Source: CALGLS01 sp047626155 (GTDB lineage Bacteria; Bacteroidota; Bacteroidia; Chitinophagales; Saprospiraceae). From it: a stretch of DNA of 51,281 nucleotides. Position 1 is the stretch's first letter. Each line of letters starts with the position of its first letter. Shown here piece by piece: positions 17,315 through 25,964 of this stretch. The notes below the pieces were generated by a model. It saw only the letters and a list, made by a program, of their open reading frames with translations. It was not told the origin of the DNA and did no database searches. Location of the stretch: NCBI GenBank assembly GCA_047626155.1, contig JBLHRR010000021.1, forward strand, positions 1 through 51,281, written 5' to 3'. The position numbers were made by a program, and so were the translations under genes.

Positions 17315-18355
17315 ATGTCAAAAAAAATAAGCATTCAACAACATTGGCAAGACGAGGAAAGCCCCGTGCTCATAGACGTACGGACACCCGCGGAATACGC
17401 AAAGGGTCACATCCCCGGAGCTGTGAACCTGCCTTTGTTTACGGATGAAGAGCGAGTAGTGGTGGGCACAACCTATAAGAAAAAAAGCCCTGAAAAAGCA
17501 TTGTTAGAAGGATTAGATTTTGTGGGGCCAAAAATGTCTGGTTTTATTCGGCAAGCAAAAAGTATGGCGCCTAATAAAAAGGTGACCGTTCATTGTTGGA
17601 GGGGAGGCAAGCGAAGTTTTAGTCTGGCCTGGCTGCTGGGGATCGCTGGTTTTGAAGTGCAAACTTTAGAAGGAGGCTATAAGGCTTATCGCAGTGAAGT
17701 ACTGATTGGGTTCGAAACCATTAAGCAAAAAATATTGGTACTTGGTGGCCGAACGGGTTGTGGAAAAACGGCGATTCTTAAAGAGCTGGCTCATTTAGAA
17801 GAGCAGGTTATAGACTTGGAAGGAATGGCGAATCATAAGGGTTCTGCTTTTGGTTGGATCGGCGAGGAGGAGCAACCTTCTGTAGAGCAGTTTGAAAATG
17901 ACCTTTTTGAATTGTGGCGTAAATTCGATCAAACTAAAAGGCTATGGGTAGAAAATGAAAGCAAAAATATCGGTTCTGTTTGGTTGCCTCAACAGTTCTG
18001 GGATCAATTAAAAGCGGCGCCATTAATTAATATCGATCTGCCTCACGAAGAGCGGATTGAGATATTGGTGGAAATGTATGGCGGCTATGATTCTTCTTTA
18101 TTGATTACCGCTTTCGAGAAAATAAAAAAGAGATTAGGTGGTCAGCACTTGACAGCTGCTTTGGAACATTTAGAAGCAAATGACATTGGGGCAGCGGCAG
18201 GAATAGCGCTGGCTTATTACGATAAAAGTTATCAGCGTTTGCTTGAAAAGAATCTAGCTCCGAATATTTTGATGCTGAAATTTGAAGGAAAAAGTGCGGG
18301 GGAGATTGCTAAAGAATTATCGGATCGTACTTATGAATCTATGTTTAATGCCTGA
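17315..18355 (+). CDS. mnmH: tRNA 2-selenouridine synthase MnmH (SelU)
   Basis: 346 residues. The enzyme converts 2-thiouridine at tRNA position 34 to 2-selenouridine through geranylated and selenophosphate-dependent steps. The N-terminal rhodanese domain (VLIDVRTPAEYAKGHIPGA) has the catalytic Cys at residue 94 in VHCWRGGKRS; the C-terminal P-loop domain has GGRTGCGKT at 144-152. Both domains are intact and the length is normal. selD, which makes the selenophosphate donor, lies two genes downstream on the same strand. Confidence 0.95.
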   Translation: MSKKISIQQHWQDEESPVLIDVRTPAEYAKGHIPGAVNLPLFTDEERVVVGTTYKKKSPEKALLEGLDFVGPKMSGFIRQAKSMAPNKKVTVHCWRGGKRSFSLAWLLGIAGFEVQTLEGGYKAYRSEVLIGFETIKQKILVLGGRTGCGKTAILKELAHLEEQVIDLEGMANHKGSAFGWIGEEEQPSVEQFENDLFELWRKFDQTKRLWVENESKNIGSVWLPQQFWDQLKAAPLINIDLPHEERIEILVEMYGGYDSSLLITAFEKIKKRLGGQHLTAALEHLEANDIGAAAGIALAYYDKSYQRLLEKNLAPNILMLKFEGKSAGEIAKELSDRTYESMFNA

Positions 18356-18451
18356 AAATATTTTTTATAAATTCAAAAGTATTAATAGAGTTTATTCCAA
18401 AATAATTTGTATTATTTCGAATGATCTTTTTATCCAGCACTTCAGCTTTTT

Positions 18452-18477
18452 GTTCGCCCGTAGCTAAGGCTACGAAC
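18452..18477 (+). repeat. hairpin after mnmH
   Basis: CGTAGC (18459-18464) and GCTACG (18469-18474) pair around TAAG, with outer GTTCG/CGAAC as an alternative pairing. There is no T-tract directly after it, so termination is uncertain. Confidence 0.35.
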
Positions 18478-18549
18478 TCATAAAAGAGCTTCGTTCTGAA
18501 AAAAAACATCTATTTGATTCCTATACAAAACATTCCAGCATAACCTCAA

Positions 18550-19479
18550 ATGAGTCACAATCAAAAAATCCCCTTTTACATTCTTGACGTTTTTGCAAAA
18601 CAAAAATTTCAAGGCAATCAGTTAGCAGTCTTAATTGATTTGGAGGACCAGCTCTCTCCTGATCAAATGCTCAAAATAACGAGAGAAATAAATTTTGCGG
18701 AATCTGCTTTTATCAAAAAGAAAAATGGTCCTAATGAATACCAGATCAGAATATTTACCCCGGAGTATGAAGTTCCTTTTGCAGGGCATCCATCTATTGG
18801 TTCCAGTTACATCATTGCTAAATATCTGATCGATGAACGGGTGAATGAAGTCATTCTAAATGAGAAGGGAGGTGATATCAAAGTCTCCATTTCTAGTGCA
18901 ATAGATTTAGAAGATAGTCTCTTTATGATGCAGCAGGTACAACCAACTTTTAGAGCTACCTTTACCAAATCAGAAATTTTCAAAGGCCTAGGTATTGCTG
19001 AAGACAGCATAAAAGACAGTCAGGTTATTCAGGAAATTACAACAGGGCTGCCTTACTTAATTATTCCTTTGAAAGACTTGAAAAGTATGGAGGCATTAAA
19101 ACCATCTCCACCTTTATTTGAATCTTTTTTAATCAAAAACAAATTGCACAAAAGCAACAGTGCAGATGAACTGAGTACCTCCCTTTTCTTTTATACCTCA
19201 GAAACTCATGAAGACGGAAATGATTTTAATACCCGAATGTTCGTTTTGGAAAATGACAAGATCGTAGAGGATGCAGCTACTGGTTCCGCGAATGGCTGTT
19301 TTTTAGCTTACTTATTAAAGCATAAAAATAAAACGATAAAGGCAAACGTAGAACAAGGCTTCCAAATGGGAAGACCTTCTTATTTGTTTCTAGATGGAAA
19401 AGAGTCTGATGGAGTTTACGAAATAGGAGTAGGCGGCTATTCAAAAGAAGTAGCAAAAGGAGAATGGATTTTGGACTAG
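18550..19479 (+). CDS. PhzF family isomerase/epimerase-like protein
   Basis: A 309-residue cytoplasmic protein of the PhzF superfamily with a duplicated diaminopimelate-epimerase-like fold. The catalytic Glu is in NFAESAFI (residue 51), FTPEYEVPFAGHPSIG is the hallmark glycine-rich helix start of the first half, and EDAATGSANGCFLAYL its counterpart in the second. The substrate is unknown for most members. It sits between mnmH (194 bp) and selD (59 bp), all on one strand, but no selenium role is known for the family, so the link may be only positional. Confidence 0.9.
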   Translation: MSHNQKIPFYILDVFAKQKFQGNQLAVLIDLEDQLSPDQMLKITREINFAESAFIKKKNGPNEYQIRIFTPEYEVPFAGHPSIGSSYIIAKYLIDERVNEVILNEKGGDIKVSISSAIDLEDSLFMMQQVQPTFRATFTKSEIFKGLGIAEDSIKDSQVIQEITTGLPYLIIPLKDLKSMEALKPSPPLFESFLIKNKLHKSNSADELSTSLFFYTSETHEDGNDFNTRMFVLENDKIVEDAATGSANGCFLAYLLKHKNKTIKANVEQGFQMGRPSYLFLDGKESDGVYEIGVGGYSKEVAKGEWILD

Positions 19480-19538
19480 CACTCACTGTAAATTCGTAAG
19501 TGGGAAAAGTTAAAAGTTAAAAGTTACAAAAAATAACA

Positions 19539-20594
19539 ATGCAAGAACAATTAGAAAAAGAATACAAACTCACTCAATACTCACACGGCGCTGGTTGCGG
19601 TTGCAAAATTGCTCCCGCCGTTCTCGATAAGATATTAGGATCTTCGGCTGCTTCTAACAAAGAGTACCCGAGCCTATTAGTTGGTAATAAAGAACGAGAT
19701 GATGCAGCAGTAATGGACATGGGAGATGGTACGGCAGTAGTCAGTACCACCGATTTTTTTATGCCTATAGTTGACGATCCACTCACTTTTGGAAGGATCG
19801 CAGCGACCAATGCCATTTCCGATATCTACGCAATGGGGGCTACGCCAATGATGGCCATCGCTATTTTAGGCTGGCCTATTAAAGAGTTGCCGCCGGAAGT
19901 AGCAGGTAAAGTGATCGAAGGAGGTCGATTGGCTTGCGAAGAAGCTGGAATTCCCTTGGCTGGTGGGCACAGTATTGACTGTCCGGAACCCGTTTTTGGA
20001 TTAGCCGTTACGGGACGAGTAGACATTAAAAACCTAAAAAAGAATGGAGGAGCTAAAGCTGGAGCTACGCTTTTTCTTTCCAAACCTTTAGGCGTTGGCA
20101 TTTTAGCTACCGCTCAGAAACAAGGAAAGCTAACAGCTGAACATCAAATGATGGCCATCCAAAGTATGACCACATTGAATAAAGCCGGTGCCATTTTCGG
20201 ACTTCAAAGTTACATCCAAGCCATGACCGATGTCACCGGGTTTGGATTGTTGGGTCACCTTTCAGAAATGTGCGAAGCCAGTGATGCTTCCGCTCATATT
20301 TATTTCGATAAGGTACCTCAGCTGGATAAAGATGTGCTACAGCATTATCTGAATGAAAAATGTATCCCTGGCGGAACCAATAGAAACTGGGATTCCTATG
20401 GTCATAAAATTGGAAGTTTGTCCGAACACCAAAAACACATTCTTTGTGATCCGCAAACAAGTGGAGGTTTATTGGTTGCGGTAACAGAAGGGAAAGAAGC
20501 AGAATTTCAAGCGCTTGCTCTAACAATGGGCTTACAATTGGAAGCAATTGGAAAAATGGTAGAAAGAGGGGAGAAGCTGGTTAGCGTAGTTTGA
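19539..20594 (+). CDS. selD: selenide, water dikinase SelD
   Basis: 351 residues; makes selenophosphate from selenide and ATP. The N-terminus LTQYSHGAGCGCKIAP carries the catalytic Cys (C20) and Lys (K23) in the Cys form, not selenocysteine. DDAAVMDMGDGTAVVSTTDFF holds the metal- and ATP-binding aspartates, and GGHSIDCPEPVFGLAVTG and DPQTSGGLLVAV complete the family pattern. With mnmH present and no selA, selB or selC in the window, it most likely supplies selenium for tRNA selenouridine; genome-wide data would be needed to exclude selenocysteine use. Confidence 0.97.
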   Translation: MQEQLEKEYKLTQYSHGAGCGCKIAPAVLDKILGSSAASNKEYPSLLVGNKERDDAAVMDMGDGTAVVSTTDFFMPIVDDPLTFGRIAATNAISDIYAMGATPMMAIAILGWPIKELPPEVAGKVIEGGRLACEEAGIPLAGGHSIDCPEPVFGLAVTGRVDIKNLKKNGGAKAGATLFLSKPLGVGILATAQKQGKLTAEHQMMAIQSMTTLNKAGAIFGLQSYIQAMTDVTGFGLLGHLSEMCEASDASAHIYFDKVPQLDKDVLQHYLNEKCIPGGTNRNWDSYGHKIGSLSEHQKHILCDPQTSGGLLVAVTEGKEAEFQALALTMGLQLEAIGKMVERGEKLVSVV

Positions 20595-20844
20595 CCTAAA
20601 ATCGAGGTGCCTGCGTTAAAGGGCCACGGTATAGTGGCGGGTTGGGAATGGCAAATCATGAGGGAACGGGTGACGGCCTGCGTGCAACGGCCTTTGATTT
20701 GCCTAGGCTTTTGTCTACTTTTTGCCAATGAAAAAGTAGCTTGCCAAAGGCCTGCCGAAAGTTTTAATTTTAGAAACAAGGCTTCTGGAAAGTCAAATGT
20801 TAACATAAAAACAAATCTACTTTAGTCTAAAATTTATCAGCTAA
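20595..20844 (+). repeat. spacer with CTACTTTTT hairpin
   Basis: CTACTTTTT (20715-20723) pairs with AAAAAGTAG (20731-20739) around GCCAATG. The surrounding words (TTGCCTAGGCTTTTGTCTAC) look like a dispersed intergenic repeat, but there is no second copy in the window. The base composition (GC-rich first half) differs from other spacers. No gene is visible. Confidence 0.4.
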
Positions 20845-21888
20845 ATGCTCTCTTACATCATAAGAAAATTAGCTTACGGAATACTGGTTCTGATCCTAGT
20901 GGTCATTACCATTTCTTCCGTTATTTACCTGGCACCTGTCGATCCGGCACGTCTTACTTTTGGCCAGCGTTCAGATACGGCCTCCTTGGAAGCTAAGCGA
21001 AAAGAGTTGGGACTAGACCAATCTCTGTTTACACAATTAGTGGCTTACTTGTCTGATTTAAGCCCCATTTCTATTATAAAAGATAAAGAAAAGTACAGTG
21101 CTATTAGCTTGATTCCCTTGGGCGAACGCGCGTTGGTATTGAAATGGCCTTATCTTAGGGAAAGCTTTCAGAGCGGCAAACGAGTCTCTGCTATTTTATC
21201 GGAAGCGGTACCCCGAACTTTGCTTTTAGCGGGCGCTGCCATTCTCTTGGCCATCCTAATTGGTATTCCTCTGGGTGTAATGGCCGCGATCAAACAGCAT
21301 TCCTTTTTGGACAATGTAGCAGTGGTCGGTTCGGTATTGGGTTTCTCTATTCCGAGTTATGTAAGTGCAATGTTACTGGCCTTGGTCTTTGGTTATTTTT
21401 TACAAAGTTATACCGGTCTTCAGGTCAGTGGTTCCGTATATGGAATGGATGATTTTGGAGACGATCGTTTTTTCTGGAAGAACCTAATTTTACCTGCCAT
21501 TGCTTTGGGGATTCGTCCGGTGGCCATTATTACTCAGCTCACTCGTTCCGCGATGTTGGATGTGCTGGCGCAAGATTATATCAGGACAGCTAGAGCTAAA
21601 GGATTAGGGACGAGAGCAGTGTTATTCAAGCACGCTTTGCGCAATGCATTGAACCCCGTTGCCACAGCTATTAGTGGTTGGTTTGCCGCTTTATTAGCAG
21701 GAGCTTTTTTTGTAGAAAATGTATTCCAGTTTAATGGCCTGGGGCAGGTAACCGTCAACGCTTTACTAAATTACGACATCCCAGTCGTTTTAGGAGCTGT
21801 ACTCTTTACGGCCACTGTTTTTGTATTGGTCAACTTATTAATGGATTTGTTGTATGTAGTAATTGACCCTAGAATTAGGATTACTTAA
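20845..21888 (+). CDS. oligopeptide/dipeptide-type ABC transporter permease (orphan)
   Basis: A 347-residue inner-membrane permease of the DppB/OppB type. An N-terminal helix (YGILVLILVVITISSVIYL) is followed by a long periplasmic part; the core membrane domain starts near residue 115 (AVPRTLLLAGAAILLAILIG) and contains the ATPase-contact EAA loop DYIRTARAKGLGTRAVLFKH and then ALNPVATAISGWFAALLAGAFFVE. Members normally sit with a second permease (DppC), two ATPases and a binding protein; none of these is beside it here. It may work with components encoded elsewhere. Confidence 0.9.
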   Translation: MLSYIIRKLAYGILVLILVVITISSVIYLAPVDPARLTFGQRSDTASLEAKRKELGLDQSLFTQLVAYLSDLSPISIIKDKEKYSAISLIPLGERALVLKWPYLRESFQSGKRVSAILSEAVPRTLLLAGAAILLAILIGIPLGVMAAIKQHSFLDNVAVVGSVLGFSIPSYVSAMLLALVFGYFLQSYTGLQVSGSVYGMDDFGDDRFFWKNLILPAIALGIRPVAIITQLTRSAMLDVLAQDYIRTARAKGLGTRAVLFKHALRNALNPVATAISGWFAALLAGAFFVENVFQFNGLGQVTVNALLNYDIPVVLGAVLFTATVFVLVNLLMDLLYVVIDPRIRIT

Positions 21889-22194
21889 CCCCCCCAAGAA
21901 GCTCACCAAAACATTGATTTAATGTTCCAGTAAGTTCTTTGTCTGTATCCCAAAAACGGTTTTGGGATGAGCCTCATGGTGTGTTAAAACTGGACGGCCT
22001 TCCTCCTTCAGGAATAGGGGGGGACATCGTTTGCAATCGTCTAGCAAACAGTTCGTTTGATATCTTGTAATCGTGTTAATATTTGGGGAATCGGATGAAG
22101 GAATGACAAATGTATATATTAAATGATTTCAATACAAATTTTGAAGCTGTGATCTTTAATTTTAGTGAAAGTATTGTTTTAAATAATGAAAACA
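21889..22194. other. gene-free spacer with small hairpin
   Basis: After the permease gene there is no credible gene. ATCCCAAAA (21947-21955) pairs with TTTTGGGAT (21960-21968) around ACGG, without a T-tract. The rest is AT-rich sequence without recognised repeats. Confidence 0.45.
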
Positions 22195-22233
22195 GAAAAG
22201 CCTTCATCTGCGACATGCAGATGAAGGCTTTTC
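22195..22233. terminator. perfect 17-bp bidirectional terminator hairpin
   Basis: GAAAAGCCTTCATCTGC (22195-22211), loop GACAT, then its exact complement (22217-22233). The A-run on one side and T-run on the other suit both strands. It lies between the permease (+) and the barrel gene (-), 307 bp from the permease stop, beside element B copy 2. Confidence 0.8.
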
Positions 22234-22288
22234 TATCAGGCTATTAACTATTGCTCTAATCCTGTACGTTTGCCGGAGTGAACGATTG

Positions 22289-22417
22289 TAAGTGACAACG
22301 AAAAGTTAAATCCCGATTTGGAAACGATTATGTAAATCAAAACGACCACAGGGAGAGTGATTTATATAATCGTTTCCACCAAAGAAATCGGGAAATTATT
22401 TTTTTGTGTAATACTAA
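22289..22417 (+). mobile_element. MITE-like palindromic element B, copy 2
   Basis: Element proper 22292-22414 (123 bp), flanked by direct TAA repeats (22289-22291 and 22415-22417). Same ends and inner 20-bp inverted repeat as copy 1; differs by a few substitutions and one extra T in the right T-run. It ends 37 bp past the stop of the convergent barrel gene. Confidence 0.85.
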
Positions 22418-22451
22418 ACGATGAATTGAACGATAAAATAAAACCGATCTC

Positions 22452-23090
22452 TTAAAAAGTATATCCAAGAGTTGCCACAAACCTTCCCGGTTTTGTATCG
22501 AAGTTGTAGCTGTTTCCAAAGAAGTTGAAATGATCTCCCTGGTCTTGGAAGGTTCCTTCGTATTTTACATCAATCATGAATTTCCAGATATCAAGTCCAA
22601 TACCTGTTTGGTAACCCCAGGTCCAATCTTTAAACTCTGGGTCGTATCCCGCAAGGTCGGTCAATTCAGAAGTACTATTCAAAAATTTATGAGCTACTGG
22701 TCCACCTTGTAAACGCAAAGGCCCAAACTTAAGCCCCATCATAATAGGAATGTCTAAATACTGGTAACTCTCTCTGGCGATATTTTCAAAGGTTTGCACC
22801 TCTCCTAATTCCTCTATCTTATAATCCACGCTATTGCTACTCAAAAGAACTTCAGGCTGAAGGAAAAATCGCTTACCAATTCTAGCCTGAACCACTGCCC
22901 CGAAGTGGACACCATAATTTGCATTTGCAACAGAAATCCCAAGAGCATCTAAATCCTGCGCATTTTTAATCTTAATTTGGTCTGTATTAATATCAGCGGT
23001 ACTAATACCAGCTCGAAGGCCCAATTTGATCTGAGCATTAGAAACTTGTACGAGAAATAAGGCGGCGAAAATTAACATTAGATTCTTCAT
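22452..23090 (-). CDS. outer membrane beta-barrel protein (PorT-like fold)
   Basis: 212 residues from the ATG at 23088-23090; the longer frame adds 29 residues before the signal peptide (MKNLMLIFAALFLVQVSNAQ). The mature part starts IKLGLRAGISTADI, alternates polar and hydrophobic residues throughout, has a typical RFFLQPEVLLSSNSVDY strand and ends in an aromatic C-terminal strand (FVATLGYTF). This is the common Bacteroidota small outer-membrane barrel of porin/PorT-like type (beta-barrel family of about 8 strands). Specific cargo or function is unknown. Confidence 0.85.
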   Translation of the reverse strand: MKNLMLIFAALFLVQVSNAQIKLGLRAGISTADINTDQIKIKNAQDLDALGISVANANYGVHFGAVVQARIGKRFFLQPEVLLSSNSVDYKIEELGEVQTFENIARESYQYLDIPIMMGLKFGPLRLQGGPVAHKFLNSTSELTDLAGYDPEFKDWTWGYQTGIGLDIWKFMIDVKYEGTFQDQGDHFNFFGNSYNFDTKPGRFVATLGYTF

Positions 23091-23363
23091 GGTGTTTAGT
23101 TTTTGTCTTTGATTCTTCTTCAGATCATTTAATATAATACTCTTAAGTATCAGCCTGAAATCAAAGAAGGTGAACATTTCATATTCATTAAGTAATGGTG
23201 GTTTGACTAGATCGTGGAAGGAAAGGTTTAGCTGTTAAGAGATTTTTAACTTTTCGGTTTAAATCATATCGCTATTCATTCCACTTTACTTCCCATAACC
23301 AAGGTGAAATTCAACCGCTGTGAACTAGTCCTTATTATCGATACCACATATTATTTCAAAACT

Positions 23364-23394
23364 TTTGTCAATAGCGTATAATAACTTACTTTTG
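23364..23394 (+). promoter_or_regulatory. Bacteroidota promoter of pdhB
   Basis: TTTG at 23364-23367 and TACTTTTG at 23387-23394, separated by 19 bp, match both the -33 and -7 elements of the Bacteroidota housekeeping sigma factor. Transcription would start near 23401, giving a leader of about 146 nt that contains the inverted repeat at 23421-23517. Confidence 0.65.
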
Positions 23395-23420
23395 AGGCTT
23401 AATTAATTAAAAATAGTTCT

Positions 23421-23517
23421 ATGACGAATTCCGTGTTTTTTTTCCACAAAAAGATTCTTCAAACGCAACCGAAGAGAGCGTTGAAGAACCTTTTCGTGGA
23501 ACCACGTTATTTGTCAT
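23421..23517 (+). promoter_or_regulatory. long imperfect hairpin in the pdhB leader
   Basis: The two halves of this 97-bp segment are complementary over almost their full length: ATGACGAATTCCGTG pairs with CACGTTATTTGTCAT, and CCACAAAAAGATTCTTCAA with TTGAAGAACCTTTTCGTGG; AAACGC and GCGTT close the stem around an 11-base loop. It lies between the promoter and the ATG of pdhB. It also spells a 32-codon open frame (ATG 23421, TAG just after). Either a cis-regulatory leader or a palindromic repeat insertion. Confidence 0.6.
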
Positions 23518-23546
23518 AGAAGGTAAAAAATAAAATATATACAATT

Positions 23547-24527
23547 ATGGCTAGAGAATTAGCTTTAAGAGACGCCATCCGAGAAGGAATGTCCGAAGAA
23601 ATGAGAAGAGACGACTCCGTTTTCCTTATGGGAGAAGAAGTGGCAGAATATAACGGTGCCTATAAGGTAAGTAAAGGAATGCTGGATGAATTCGGCGCTC
23701 GCCGTGTAATAGATACACCTATTGCCGAACTAGGTTTTACTGGTATTGGAGTAGGAGCAGCAATGAACGGACTACGCCCAATTATAGAATTCATGACTTG
23801 GAATTTTGCCGTATTGGCTTTTGACCAAATCATAAACAATGCAGCTAAGACCCTTTCGCAATCTGCGGGGGAATACAATTGCCCAATCGTGTTTAGAGGT
23901 CCTTCAGGCGCAGCAGGTCAATTGGCCCAGCAGCACTCTCAAACTTTTGAAGCTTGGTTGGCGAATTGCCCTGGCTTGAAAGTAATATCCTGCATTGATC
24001 CTTATGATGCAAAAGGTTTGCTCAAATCAGCCATTCGAGACAATGACCCGGTTTGTATAATGGAATCGGAAATCCTTTACGGGATGACAGGAGAGGTTCC
24101 AGAAGGGGAATACCTTGTACCAATTGGTAAAGCTGCTGTTCGTCGGGAAGGAACTGATATTACCTTGGTCTCTTATAATAAAATGGTTTTGGAAGCGCTA
24201 AAAGCTGCTGACGAATTGGCAAAGGAAGGAATCTCTGCTGAAGTGATTGACTTGCGTACCATCCGACCATTAGATCACGAAACGATTGTAGAATCAGTAA
24301 AGAAGACCAATCGCATCGTTGTCATTGATGAATCCTGGCCATTTGCTGGTATCTCTTCTGAGGTGACTTATCAAATACAGAAATATGCTTTTGACTATTT
24401 AGATGCTCCGGTTATCAGAGTTAATTCTGCGGATACCAGTTTGCCATATGCAGCGCCTTTCGTAGATGAGTTTTTACCAAATCCAGCTAAAATTATCAAG
24501 GCCGTGAAAGAAGTAATGTATCGTTAA
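23547..24527 (+). CDS. pdhB: pyruvate dehydrogenase E1 component subunit beta
   Basis: 326 residues. The beta chain of the alpha2-beta2 E1 enzyme, which decarboxylates pyruvate with thiamine diphosphate and passes the acetyl group to E2. Characteristic segments: the Glu in FLMGEEVAEYNGAYKVSKGM, RVIDTPIAELGFTGIGVGAA, PIVFRGPSGAAGQLAQQHSQ, and the C-terminal transketolase domain (EVIDLRTIRPLDHETI). Related branched-chain E1 beta chains are similar, but these motifs fit the pyruvate type. The alpha subunit and E2 genes are not adjacent. Confidence 0.93.
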   Translation: MARELALRDAIREGMSEEMRRDDSVFLMGEEVAEYNGAYKVSKGMLDEFGARRVIDTPIAELGFTGIGVGAAMNGLRPIIEFMTWNFAVLAFDQIINNAAKTLSQSAGEYNCPIVFRGPSGAAGQLAQQHSQTFEAWLANCPGLKVISCIDPYDAKGLLKSAIRDNDPVCIMESEILYGMTGEVPEGEYLVPIGKAAVRREGTDITLVSYNKMVLEALKAADELAKEGISAEVIDLRTIRPLDHETIVESVKKTNRIVVIDESWPFAGISSEVTYQIQKYAFDYLDAPVIRVNSADTSLPYAAPFVDEFLPNPAKIIKAVKEVMYR

Positions 24528-24592
24528 TTTAGGTACTACTTTCTCCCGTTTTTATAAATTTATTTTCACTTTTGCCTAATACTTAGTCAGCC

Positions 24593-25378
24593 ATGCTAGA
24601 AAATATTTTCACCCTCCTCATGCTCGTGCTTCTACAGGCCGTGCTTGGTTTCGATAATCTATTGTACATTTCTTTAGAATCGAAAAATGCACCAGCAGAC
24701 CGTAGAAGTTATGTCCGTAAGGTGGGAATTGGTTTGGCCGTTCTCTTAAGAATTGTTCTTTTGTTTGTTCTGGTTCAACTCATCCAATATTTTCAAGACC
24801 CGATCTTCGGTCTTAACTTAGATGGATTTATTCATAGCAATTTCAATATTCACAGTATCATCGTTTTGCTAGGGGGAATTTTCATCATCTACACTGCGAT
24901 GAAAGAAATCTGGCATATGCTGTCCTTAGAAGAAGCAGGGCATGGAGGAGAAGAAGCAAAGACAAAATCCGTAGGTTCTGTGATAACGATGATCGTAATA
25001 ATGAATCTTGTTTTTTCTTTCGACTCTATTTTAAGCGCCATGGCCCTCACAGATGTTTTCTGGATAATGGCCACGGCCATCGTTATTGGAGGTATCTTAA
25101 TGATTGTTTTAGCAGATGGAATCTCTAATTTTTTAGCAAAAAACAGAATGTATGAGGTCCTCGGATTATTTATCCTTTTCCTTGTAGGCGTAATGTTGAT
25201 TTCTGAAGGCGGCCACTTGGCTCATTTGGAACTGTTCGGTCATGAAATTACGCCGATGAGTAAAGCGACCTTTTATTTTGTGATTTTTATTTTGGTGGTT
25301 ACAGATTTAGTTCAGGGAAGATATCAGAAAAAGTTATTGGCGGCTAAAGAGGAGGGAAGGAAAGAGAATTTAAAATAG
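24593..25378 (+). CDS. TerC family integral membrane protein
   Basis: A 261-residue inner-membrane protein with about seven membrane segments and the TerC hallmarks: an Asp-Asn pair in the first helix (AVLGFDNLLYISLES) and its counterpart in the repeat half (FSFDSILSAMALTD), both membrane-buried acidic residues. TerC proteins have been linked to tellurite resistance and, more recently, to metal (Mn) export during protein secretion in other bacteria; the substrate here is inferred only. It follows pdhB by 65 bp on the same strand. Confidence 0.9.
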   Translation: MLENIFTLLMLVLLQAVLGFDNLLYISLESKNAPADRRSYVRKVGIGLAVLLRIVLLFVLVQLIQYFQDPIFGLNLDGFIHSNFNIHSIIVLLGGIFIIYTAMKEIWHMLSLEEAGHGGEEAKTKSVGSVITMIVIMNLVFSFDSILSAMALTDVFWIMATAIVIGGILMIVLADGISNFLAKNRMYEVLGLFILFLVGVMLISEGGHLAHLELFGHEITPMSKATFYFVIFILVVTDLVQGRYQKKLLAAKEEGRKENLK

Positions 25379-25476
25379 ATGATTAAAAATTGATTGGACG
25401 TACCTCGTTGCGAGAGGTAAGGGCAACGATGCAAGGAAAGCGCTACGTTTTTTTCGCAGATTTGGGGCACCTAACT

Positions 25477-25526
25477 ATATGACAAATCCCTCAGTGATCG
25501 AAGATCGCTGAGGGATTTTGTCATAT
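25477..25526 (+). terminator. strong hairpin after terC (left end of repeat C copy 2)
   Basis: TATATGACAAATCCCTCAG and the following GTGATC pair with GATCGCTGAGGGATTTTG and TCATAT around a three-base loop: about 24 bp of stem with one G/T pair and a one-base bulge. It probably terminates terC transcription, and at the same time it forms the left end of repeat family C. Confidence 0.65.
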
Positions 25527-25658
25527 CAAAGGAGGAACAATTCGAAAAATATTCGGTACGTATTGGTACGTCTGTAACGTATAAAGCGCACCGATGCAGG
25601 AGCTATCGATATGACATATTTTGCCCGCACTCTTCCCCGTCACCGAATATGTCATATC
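25477..25658 (+). repeat. dispersed repeat family C, copy 2
   Basis: After the left hairpin come CATATCAAAGGAGGAACAAT and, after a variable core of about 65 bp, AGCTATCGATATGACA, as in copy 1 (8755-8880). Immediately beyond, GATATGACATATT (25608-25620) is repeated as an exact inverted copy at 25646-25658. The GATATGACA word therefore occurs four times in alternating orientation within 180 bp. Confidence 0.6.
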
Positions 25659-25721
25659 TTAATCGTAGACTTCCTCATCAATTCGACTGAGCCCAGCACT
25701 TGGCTACAAAAGAACAAACGT

Positions 25722-25790
25722 CCTCTGTCATCCCGAGCGAGCGCAGCGAGTCAGAATTTTATTGTATTTCGAGTGAGGTACGAGTCGAGA
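25722..25790. repeat. repeat family D, copy 2
   Basis: CTGTCATCCCGAGCGAG followed by CGCAGCGAGTCAGAATTTT, close to the block at 8890. This type of spacer word is widespread in Bacteroidota. The 25379-25964 spacer holds repeats C, D and B and no gene. Confidence 0.4.
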
Positions 25791-25831
25791 AATCTATCTC
25801 CAAATCAAAAGAGAGATTGGCTCCCAACACT

Positions 25832-25959
25832 TAAGTATTACACTAAAAATAATTTCCCGATTTTTTTCATGGAAACGATTATATAAATCACTCTTCCTGT
25901 GGTCGTTTTGATTTACATAATCGTTTCCAAATCGGGATTTAATTTTTCGTTGTCACTAA
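25832..25959 (-). mobile_element. MITE-like palindromic element B, copy 3
   Basis: Element proper 25835-25956 (122 bp), minus orientation, flanked by direct TAA repeats at 25832-25834 and 25957-25959 (TTA on the element's strand). Its start lies only eight bases after the stop codon of the BNR-repeat gene, so it would be transcribed as that gene's 3' end hairpin. Confidence 0.85.
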
Positions 25960-25964
25960 TTACC

